From NCBI RefSeq assembly GCF_002234675.1, contig NC_019880.2:21071789-21135788 (forward strand): a DNA stretch of 64,000 bases, in the 5' to 3' direction. The notes under the pieces were generated by a model, which saw nothing but the letters and a program-made list of their open reading frames with translations, did not search any database and was not told where the DNA came from. This DNA comes from Oryzias latipes (Eukaryota > Chordata > Actinopteri > Beloniformes > Adrianichthyidae). Positions 55,899 to 64,000 of this stretch are shown piece after piece. The translations under genes and the position numbers were made by a program. Every line of letters begins with the position of its first letter. Within the stretch, counting starts at the first letter, position 1.

Positions 55899-58596
55899 CA
55901 GTGTTTTTCAACCGTTTTTGAGCCACGGCACACTTTAACCTTCTTTTGGGCACACCAGCATCCCAAAAGAAAAAAACTCAGTCTGTATTGATCGACAGCC
56001 CCCCCCGCGCAATCTCACGTGCATTTTTGTGATAATTAAAATGATAATTAAAAGCAGGAAGCTGCAGCTGTTTTTTTCTAAAAGATGAAATAAAAGTTAA
56101 TTTAGAAAATTCAAAAACGGTTTGATGTGTGTTTGTTGTGGTTTCAAGACGTTTACGGACGACTCATTGTTCGCTAAGACGCTGTCCCTTTTTTTTTTTT
56201 TTTTTTTTTTATAACTTGTCCTGTCCAACAGCTAGGCAGACAGATGAGAGCTGAGGGCCTCTTGTGTTGGACATATTTTACTTTAACAAGAGGGGTTATT
56301 AATCTTCAGACAAACCAAAGGTATGTCTGAATAAACCCCTTTTGTAATTGAGGCCAAACTTTATTAATTTCAATCATGTTTGAAAATCTTTAGTGTTGGA
56401 CCGGACGGAAAAGGAAAGAGGGGAAGAAAAGAGAGGGACGTTAGAGGGAGGGGGGGGTAGGAGGGTGATAATAGGAGGGGAAGGGGGGTAAGACCATGAA
56501 GCAGCATAAAGCAACAAGTTTACTGGTTGTTAATCATTATGGTAAGGTTCAAATGTAGTTCAAAAAGGGCGGGGCCTATCCACACACACACTCAAATGTT
56601 ATAAACACACCTGCTAGCTGCAAAAATGTCCACCTGTCGACATGTACACAAAACAGATAGTGTTCAAACGCATACTTATGCCTTAAAACCAACTAGTGTG
56701 AAATATTTCAGTCATTCAATCATGCAAACTGTTAGTGCAAAGGTGAGCTAACACCTGTGCTCAGGTGAGTGTTTATGTTCTTCTAAAATGGATGGTGGAA
56801 CGTGACAAGAAGGAGGGAGAGTGCCCAGCCATTCCCACCCCAAGACCCCAACCGCAGCAGCAGCGGCAGCCGAAATCCCCCCAACGCCACACGGGAACCG
56901 GCAGGGAACAACCGCCGTCCGGGCGACCAAGCCCGCCACCCAGGCCAGGGCCAGCAGGACCGCCGCAAGGCCCCCAGAGCCAGAGAGCAGGAGGGAAAGA
57001 GAGCGCCGCCCCAGCCCAACCAGGAGAGCAGCCCCCCCGCCGCGCCAGGAGCGCCCAACGCAGGGCCTCACCGGAGAAGGACGCCCACAGCCCCAGACGA
57101 GCACCCCACCACCACCCAGGAGTTCCGGGCATCCCCCCGCCCCTACCCCAGGTACGAGCCAGGACCCCCCAAGGGAGACCCGCTCAGCACTCCAGGCAGC
57201 CATCCGCCTGGCCCACGGTTGGTCCAGGGAGGAGCAAGGCAGGGGCCCGCCGCCCCCGCCCAGGAGGCGGGAACCCCGGGGAAAAAAGAGGGCCCACCAA
57301 AAATATGGTCCGACCAGGCTCGGCCATGTTGGAAGTTTGGCGGGGCCCAGCGCTCAGGGGCAAGGACCAGGACCCACCCCCCAGGGATACGAACACCCCC
57401 GGCTCAGGTGTAATATGAACCCCCCCACCATGCGGAGAGAGCACCGCCGGGCCCAGGGAGCCAGCACGGCCGCCATCGCCAAGGGGCCCGCACCCCCCAC
57501 CAGGGAAGGGGTAGGGGACAGATGGACCCAGGTCCCACCTTCCTTGCAAAATGTGTGTGCGTGTATGTGTGTTTAAAAGGGTGTGTGTGTGCATGTGTGT
57601 GTGTTTATGTTGGAATGTATATATTGAAGGGGGAGGGGTGTGTGTACTAAGGGGGGTGCAGTTAAAATTGGCGAGTAGGGCACTAAGGGGACATCTCCTG
57701 ATTACTCACAGTGATGTCCCCTCACCCTCCCCACCAAGGGGCCCTAAATGTCTAAGGTGCGGTTAAAATTGGCGGGTAGGGTGCCAGGAGGACATCTGCT
57801 GCTTGCTGGCAGTGATGTCCAAGCACCCCCCCTACCAAGGACCCTACATGTCTAAGGTGCAAATAAAACCGAAAGAGGGGGGGCCCACTCCATACGGCAA
57901 CCATAGGAGGGGGGCCACTGCCAAGTAGCCCCCCCCCCAAGGCGCATCGCAGGCTAGACCCCCCACCCCCTCACCCTAATATGAGGTTATATGAGGAAGG
58001 GGGTAAGTTGACGCTGTCCCTTTAACCCAATGCATCAGGGGAGATGTGGTGTGAAAACTGCCGCAAAAAGGCAGAAAGACTAGCGTCTCTGAGCTTCATT
58101 GTTTTGTTCACTTGTTCCACGGTCTGACACCAGATTCTGTGGAAAGCTACACCGCTGAAGACGAGCTTTGGCTGGTATTTTTTTTAGAACGGAGAGACTT
58201 TTTGAGCTAAATTGGAACAAGGAAGTGAAGACTTTAACCACTTCTGATTGGTCAGACTGATGACATGTGATTAAGCCTTCAAGAATGATTGTCGGAGACA
58301 GTTAAAGGGGCGGGACTTTGCCGCAAACAGCTTTAGCTGCAGCCAAATCGCGGTACCGTCATTCTTATCAAAATTGCTTTAATACAATCAAATAAACACA
58401 AAGAAAAAATAATTGTATGATCTTTTATATTCCTAACTACTCAGTGTTCTCAGGGCCTGTTTGGATGAACAGAGACCTGAAATCCTGGAGATGGGAAATG
58501 TTTTTAGATCAGTTAATGAGGGCAATTTCCCACGGCACACTTGACCATCTCCCACGGCACACTAGTGTTCCGCGGCACACTGGTTGAAAAACATTG
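55899..58596 (+). mobile_element. Non-autonomous hAT with 8-bp target duplication, itself interrupted
   Basis: Termini CAGTGTTTTTCAACCG and GGTTGAAAAACATTG are flanked by GTCTAGAT at 55891..55898 and 58597..58604. Subterminal sequence repeats CACGGCACAC near both ends. About 870 bp is its own sequence; the rest is the retroposon at 56192..58009. No transposase was found. The same family, inverted, ends the window at 1..205. Confidence 0.92.
56192..58009 (-). mobile_element. Poly(A) retroposon of unassigned LINE type, G-rich on its sense strand
   Basis: Flanked by a 14-bp direct repeat GACGCTGTCCCTTT (56178..56191 and 58010..58023). On the minus strand it ends in a poly(A) tract (T run 56192..56210), the hallmark of target-primed reverse transcription. 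The middle (56760..57540) is extremely GC-rich, with G tracts on the minus strand and frames of 120 to 250 codons open in five of six directions because stops are rare. Near 57645..57870 a block of about 110 bp containing GGTGCRGTTAAAATTGGCG is repeated. No reverse transcriptase motif is visible, so it is a fragment or UTR-derived copy. Confidence 0.8.
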
Positions 58597-58710
58597 GTCT
58601 AGATGACCCAACTCCCAATGTTAAAGTGCCTAGGATAGCACAAGGGTTAAGCTAATTTTTGAAATAATTTTCTTGATAAAAACTCTGTTTCTCCTCTCAC
58701 TTTTGAGGGT

Positions 58711-58964
58711 GGTCATGGTGCTAAGGTAGAGCGGTAGACCTCTGATTGGAGGATTACTGGGTCAGATTCTACCTCACCCACCTATGTGTCAAAGTGTTCT
58801 TGGGCAAGACACTGTACCCACATCGCTCCTGGTGGTGTAGGTTGGCGCCTGCAAATGACACCGGAGCCGCCATCAGTGTGTGGATGGGTGAATGTGACTG
58901 TAAAGTGCTTTGGGCCTTAAAGCAAGGTAGAAAGGCACTATAAGTATCCGCCATTTACCATTTT
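58711..58964 (+). mobile_element. tRNA-derived SINE
   Basis: The head GGTAGAGCGGTAGACC and TGGGTCAGATTC resemble the A and B boxes of a tRNA promoter. The body has GTGTTCTTGGGCAAGACACT and TGGATGGGTGAATGTGACTG, then a LINE-like tail AAAGTGCTTTGGGCC and GGCACTATAAGT, ending in ATTTACC. This order is that of a common fish SINE. It is not a functional tRNA gene. Confidence 0.85.
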
Positions 58965-60454
58965 GTAAAGCCCTACACCAATTCTGAGTGTTCTCAAAGA
59001 TCCATTGACAGTATTTATCTTTTGTTTATATTTCATAGGCTATTTTGTAGAGAACTTTGAAAATCTAGGGTTGTTGTCAATGAGGGAAACAACGACATCT
59101 CTCCATCCACAGTGGCTTAAACAACCATCTGATAAAGAATTGGCCCTCAGGCGTTCTATATCCAGGTTTAGAGATGATGGCATGGATACAACCGCCTGAT
59201 AATACAGCAGTCTAGCATCAACTGGTTTTAGACGTTCAGTCTACAAACTGCAGGAACATCTCAGCCTATCTTTCCAATATTATGATGTGCACGATAATTC
59301 AGAGAGCTTGATGGGAAGAAATGATATCCAAGTCTAAAAGTGAATCAAGGCTGAGCTGGATGGGTAGGAACAGATAAAAAGGAACAAAAAAAGGGGGAAG
59401 CTCTTATTTTGGAGTGAGTCAAAGTGGGAGGAGGGGTGGTAAATTTATGAGCGTTCAGGCGGGACATGGTGGGCATAAGAACAGATGGGTGTCAGAGAGG
59501 TGGATGCAGATGAGGGGGAAGATGTCTGAAGAAAGCAGCTACTCAAAGTGTTTTATGTCACATTAAAAACAAATTCATTTGGATGGCTTTATCTACAAAG
59601 ACCTCACCATCATCAAACAGTTCATGTTCTGGGGGTGCTCAGAGGAAGGGGCTGAAGCCACATGCATTCAGACTCCCTCCATGGCCACAGCTGACTCCTA
59701 AGCAAGAATAACATCCTCCAGTGTCAAACGTCACTTTTTCCTGTTTCCTTTCTGGTTGCTGAACGCTCTGCAGACCTCCGGACTCACTCCCAACGCCTGC
59801 CTCAGCGCCGAAGGCCCCCCATGGGAAACGGTCTGAACGCCTCAGAGGGATGTTGGCAGCAGCAGTCATCGGGAGGGAAAACTGCTGAGGCTTTCTGTGG
59901 GGCTAAGTCGGGTTGTGGGATAAATTTAGATTTCTGCAAAACCAACAAACTGCTGTTACGGCTCCGCCTTTTTTTGAACCAAGGTCAAAAAAGAAGAACA
60001 AGCTTTGGCACGGAAAAGAAGAGATGATGGAGCAAATAAGTAGACAGAGCAACCGAGGAGGGAAAAAAATCCACTGGAGGGCAATTATTTGGGCTATTTC
60101 TGGAAGGCGATTTTCCACTCTTTAGAAGGGGGGAGGGCAGGGAGGCCTGGATGGTAGCTGTCTAAAGGAAGTAAGAGGGGGTGGCAAAACAAAGATGTGT
60201 GCATGCTGTCTTACAACCCAAAGAGTCTAGTAAAGGAAGGGCAGCAAAGGGCAGAATGTCTCCACAAAGACAGGCTCAACGGGCAGATAGAACAAGAATG
60301 AAGTTACAAGGTGGGAGGGAAGAGGGGGGGGGCAGAGCTGAGTGCTAAAGTGAGGACATGATGACAACACACCAACGCTGTGCAGACTCAGGGTCTGAAT
60401 GGGGAGAACGTCTAAGCTAAAAATTACCAGCAATGCTTAAAACCATTAAAACCG
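58965..60454. other. No gene recognised
   Basis: Short frames only; purine-rich GGGAGG tracts near 60130 and 60310. Confidence 0.4.
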
Positions 60455-61607
60455 GTCGACTTGATTCTAGAATCAAGTTCAAGATCCTCCTGTTAACCTA
60501 TAAGGCCTTACATGGTATGGCCCCATCCTATATTAAGGACCTCATAGTCCCTTGCCACCCAAACAGAAAACTTTGCTCGCAAAATCCAAGACTGCTTGTG
60601 GTTCCTAGAATAAGTAAAATTATAGTTGGAGGTAGAGCGTTTAGCCGCCAAGCCCCTGTTTTATGGAATAAGCTCCCAGCTCATGTAAGAGAGGCCGACT
60701 CAGTTTCTACATTCAAAGTTAGACTGAAAACATTCCTCTTTGGACAGACTTATTGTCAGACTAGCTAGTAATCAGATTATTTAACTTAATGTGTTTAAAT
60801 TAAACTTAATAACAATAACTTTTTGTTTTAAAAGGCTGCTAGAAGTTGAAGATGGGGTAACTATGGTGCACTGGGGTTCTGTCCTCTTTTTTCCTCTACT
60901 TCTACCCGTCCTCTCCTCTATTTTTGATGATTATTCATCATTTAGTTCTCCATCTCTCTGTTTGGTGCAGTGTGATTCATGTATTGTCCCTCTTTCCCTC
61001 TACCCTCCTGGGGAGTGGGAGTGCTTCCAGATTCCAGTTGGCACATCCGTGCTCCTGTACCTGACCGTGTACCTCGTCTCTGGCTCGCCTCTACTACTGC
61101 TTCTATACCTGGCTGTGGATCCTGTCTCTGGCTTGTCTCTGCTCTGTGCCTGACCGTGTACCTCGCCTCAACTACTGCTTCTACACCTGGCTGTGGATCC
61201 AGTCTCTGCTCTGTGCCTGACCGTGTACCTCGCCTCTACTACTGCTTCTATACCTGGCTGTGGATCCTGTCTCCGGCTCGACTCGCGCCCCCGACTGTCC
61301 CCCCAACTCCATCTGGATGAAGCTCGTCTGCCTGACTTTAAATATGTAGTTGTAGATTTAGATAAGTTAATTCTTCTCTAAGAGTTCTGGTAAATCACCG
61401 TTTTTATTTAGGAGTTTTTCCTTACCCCGAAGGAGGGTCTAAGGGCAGGGATGACCGTTTAGTTTAGTCTGTTTAGTTAGTATTTTCCTATTGAGTCATA
61501 TGTATTCATGATCCTTTTGATTTTATGTTTCACTTTTTCAATTACCGATACGAAGCCCATCGAGACAACTGTTGTTGTGAATTTGGGCTATACAAATAAA
61601 ATTGATT
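60455..61607 (+). mobile_element. Jockey-superfamily (L2/Rex1-like) LINE 3' fragment, second copy
   Basis: From LDSRIKFKILLLTYKALHGM to the stop at 60766..60768 it closely matches the 46352..47322 copy (shared KIIVGGRAFS, VLWNKLPAHVREADSVS). The 3' UTR differs: at 61059..61280 a block with CCTGACCGTGTACCTCGCCT and ACCTGGCTGTGGATCC is repeated three times. The end is AAGCCCATCGAGACAACTG, then GGGCTATACAAATAAAATTG. Confidence 0.85.
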
Positions 61608-61760
61608 GACCTCAGTTCAGTTCCTGTGTGTCGAAGTGCCTTTGAGCAAGACACTGAAGCCCACATTGCTCCTGGTGGTTATAGGTTGGACCCAGGGCCT
61701 GTGACTGTAAAACACTTTGGTCCTTCTGACAGGGTAGTAAAACATTTACCATTTACCATA
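61608..61760 (+). mobile_element. SINE fragment, 5'-truncated
   Basis: TTTGAGCAAGACACTGAAGC, ATTGCTCCTGGTGG and a tail of (ATTTACC)n match the SINE at 58711..58964; most of the tRNA-like head is missing. Confidence 0.75.
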
Positions 61761-62312
61761 GTATTTATACTAGTATGCTAGGAGTCACTAAAGTTAGACC
61801 AACACTTCTTCATATAAAAAACCCGCTCCAATAAAAAAATGCTGTTTTGGGTGTTTTAGTATGTTCTATTAGCATTTTTCTCATGATGGAGGACATGGAT
61901 AAAAGAATGTAAGATCAAAACTGTGTTTCTGAGTATTTCTTTATTCATATCACGTTGGATCAGGAGCAGATATCGGAGGCTTGACAATGCTATGACCTTT
62001 TGACCCGCCCACAGATACTACTATGGTTCATCCTACAGTATTGTTGTTTTCATCTCTTCTGCTGATTCTGCTAAAGCGCTTGCTTTCCAGCCATCGCGGC
62101 GTGAATTTCTCTCTCACAGTTTAGAGGTTTGAATGGATGTGAAAACGATCTGTGAGGCTGATGATTTAAAAAGGCAGCACAGCTAAATGCTTGTGCCACT
62201 CTAAAGGTGAGGTCTTACTGGACTGGGAGTAGTCAGATGACTAACAGTAAACGTCGTTTTCTTTCACTTCTGTGGAGTTCAGATGATTAAATATGAATCT
62301 GTCCTTTTGCAG
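61761..62312. other. Flank or intron upstream of the 62.3-kb exon
   Basis: A good donor-like CTAAAG/GTGAGG lies at 62206, but all three frames before it have stops, so a coding exon there is not supported. Confidence 0.35.
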
Positions 62313-62692
62313 AGGAAACGTTTAATGTTTTAAAAATCCCAGCCGTGTTAAAGAACGATGAAGACGGCCAGCAGCGGCCTCGCTCACAGGCTACTGTTCT
62401 CCTGGACAGGGTTCTACTGGACCAACCGTCCCATATTGTAGATGAATTACTGGGGGGGGGCTCAGTTCCTACGCAGGACAAAAGTCTGCTTCGCCTGTTC
62501 AGTAGCTGCCATGACGTAGATGAAACAACACAATTTAAACAAATGTATCATCTTATGGCCGCTATAAAGCCAGAACAAGTTCCTGGAGTTCTCTGTGTCG
62601 TTAAGCAGAACCGGACAGAACCTCACAGCTTAACAGATATCAGTCCCAGACATCCTTTTCTCTTTCCCTCTGCAGACGACTACGTTGACTAA
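62313..62692 (+). CDS. Putative coding exon of an unrecognised gene
   Basis: After a consensus acceptor (CTGTCCTTTTGCAG ends at 62312) a frame stays open for about 125 codons to TAA at 62690..62692. The sequence has ordinary protein composition: EDGQQRPRSQATVLLDRVLL, SHIVDELLGGG, KSLLRLFSSCHDVDETTQF, MYHLMAAIKPEQ. It enters in phase 1. A second strong acceptor (CTTTTCTCTTTCCCTCTGCAG, ending at 62674) lies inside the frame, so the true last exon may begin there and the body may end earlier. No domain recognised. The dispersed repeat at 62693 begins right behind the stop. It could be a real terminal exon or a decayed one. Confidence 0.45.
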
Positions 62693-63420
62693 GGCTGGAT
62701 TCAGACTGCAAACATTTGGTTCGCTTAAAGTGAACCACAGATCGTTTCCCCCGATAATCCAGAACAAATTCTCCGTCTGAATACGCCCAAGGGGACCCTG
62801 ATCCGGGACCAGAGGCCGCCCTTGACCCGTCTTTGGAGGTGTTCTCGGTTTGTTTCCAGTCGGACTGAGCTTCACTTCGCTCTGAGTTTCCTCAGTCTGA
62901 ATAGGCTCAGTGTCCAGAGAGGAGCAACTGAACCCAAGCAGCCACCGTAGCCGGGCATTATGGGATGTAAACAGAGTAGAAACGTTGCAACTATGAGCCG
63001 TAGACAAATGTAGAGCAGCGATGAGACGCAGCAACCCATGGAAATGAATGCAGACTCATGAAAACAACTTTTACCGTGACACACATTGCTTCTCACCAAA
63101 ATTCTCTGTCATAAACACTTAGCAGCATCCCTTTATAGTCGACATTTCCTTGGCAACCGCCTTGCAGCATGACTCCGCCTCAGCCGCAACTAAGTTAAAA
63201 GTACAAAGTGTTGAGACTGGCGTTAATACAGACGTTCATACTTGGTCGGAGAAATCTAACGTTTGAATCCGTGATCTATGCCGACGAGGACTGCAAAGCG
63301 CAGGACTTCCATTATTCTCTCTCCCTTTGCTTTGCCCCACCCTCATAAGTCCTGGCCAATGAGTGAAGATCTTTAGTCACGTGGTTTTGTTTACCAGCTT
63401 TGGTACCGAACAGAAATGTG
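62693..63420 (-). repeat. Dispersed repeat of about 0.7 kb, inverted partner of 18050..18745
   Basis: The minus strand matches 18050..18745 over most of its length, with landmarks AGCCGGGCATTATGGGATGT (plus strand) and CATAAGTCCTGGCCAATGA. Both copies have several indels. Confidence 0.7.
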
Positions 63421-64000
63421 CAGTAGACAAATTCTGAGCCCAAATCTGCTGGGATGGGGTTGGATAGCCCACAGGCCAGTCTGGTGCCAGTCAGGTGTGC
63501 GTGGTGTCCTGAGATGAGCGTGAGGAAAAGTGTTCAGTCGAGCAGCACCGACACGGTTTGGGTGAAGAACAGGCAGTACCCCTGGCCTGGCACTGGGCGT
63601 GCGACACACACTGCTTTGCTTATTCGGACTGTTTGTATCAGTGCACTTCTGGGTTGGTCCGTAGACCCCCCCTCCCCAACCACCACCCGGTTCTTCTTTT
63701 TATTTATCTGCTCGCCATGAAACAGGCTCAGCTGCAGCGTTTTCCCCCCAGCTTCACATTTTCTCTGCCGAGACGTTAACCTCTCTGTTACGGCTGTGGC
63801 CGTATCTACTTTAGTTTGTGTGTTTTATTTCTGCATCAGAGTGGGACTTTGTTGCTTTTGTGGATCTTTGTGTGTCAGTCTGATTCCTTTCAGGTGCTGA
63901 GAAGGTGTGGACCCAAACTGATGGCAGCGCCGTGTGAAACCTCCAGCCTGTGAGGGCGGAGCGTGGCTCCAACCGGTCTCCACCGCAGCTCGGCGCTCCT
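63421..64000. other. No gene recognised up to the window end
   Basis: GC content rises towards the end; short frames without domains. Confidence 0.4.

Larger units (their letters stand above)
55734..58648. mobile_element. AACCCTTGT MITE, second copy, split by a hAT insertion
   Basis: Outer parts 55734..55898 and 58605..58648 match the MITE at 10129..10337. The left terminus reads AACCCTTGTACTATC and the right GATAGCACAAGGGTT. The hAT at 55899 entered at GTCTAGAT, which is present once in the intact copy and twice here. Confidence 0.88.

Noticed and set aside
56748..57594. Overlapping frames of 91 to 251 codons on both strands
   Set aside because: Extreme GC content depletes stop codons; the region lies inside a retroposon and shows no domain.
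58711..58790. tRNA gene
   Set aside because: Only A and B box-like parts without a foldable cloverleaf, followed by a SINE body and tail.
62160..62210. Coding exon ending at donor CTAAAG/GTGAGG
   Set aside because: All three frames contain stops within about 30 bases before the donor.

Overview
The window is vertebrate nuclear DNA and almost certainly teleost fish. It has spliced exons with GT/AG borders, sparse coding sequence in AT-rich DNA, and a dense load of repeat families typical of ray-finned fish: hAT and Tc1 DNA transposons, L1, L2/CR1-like LINEs, BEL/Pao, tRNA-derived SINEs with ATTTACC tails, CA repeats and many minisatellites. The genus cannot be fixed from sequence alone; an Oryzias-like fish is a guess from the repeat types. 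Bacterial concepts such as operons and ribosome binding sites do not apply.

Only three places look like host protein-coding sequence. (1) A complete five-exon gene on the minus strand (24049 down to 19944) predicts a 375-residue type I immunoglobulin-superfamily receptor: signal peptide, V-like domain, second Ig domain, second V-like domain, a membrane helix with a buried lysine, and a short tail without tyrosine. All introns are phase 1. This is the architecture of an activating, adaptor-coupled immune receptor. (2) The last two coding exons of an unrecognised minus-strand gene (29726..29567 and 26461..26424) encode a very acidic C-terminus; the rest must lie at higher coordinates, possibly outside the window. 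(3) One open exon-like segment at 62313..62692 (+) follows a good splice acceptor; its gene is not recognised.

Layout. 1-4.5 kb: an L1 ORF2 relic cut by a hAT copy on its left and by a solo LTR in its middle. 8-12 kb: hAT elements, one holding a further insertion, and a short MITE. 16 kb: a 17-bp minisatellite. 18 kb: a dispersed repeat whose inverted partner lies at 63 kb. 20-24 kb: the immune receptor gene. 26-30 kb: the acidic C-terminal gene, with an L2 LINE in its intron and 14-bp and 15-bp minisatellites around it. 31-49 kb: mostly non-coding DNA with LINE, Tc1 and MITE relics and a 16-bp minisatellite. 49-53 kb: a BEL/Pao retrotransposon with a 406-bp hAT insertion and most of pol deleted. 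54-59 kb: a Tc1 within a Tc1-like inverted-repeat element, then a three-layer nest (MITE holding a hAT holding a poly(A) retroposon), then a SINE. 60-64 kb: LINE and SINE pieces, the exon-like segment and the second copy of the 18-kb repeat.

Much of the window is therefore a record of nested insertions. Several layers can be ordered in time because target-site duplications of the expected length are intact: 8 bp for hAT, 5 bp for the LTR, 14 bp for the retroposon. No CRISPR array, rRNA gene or functional tRNA gene was seen.
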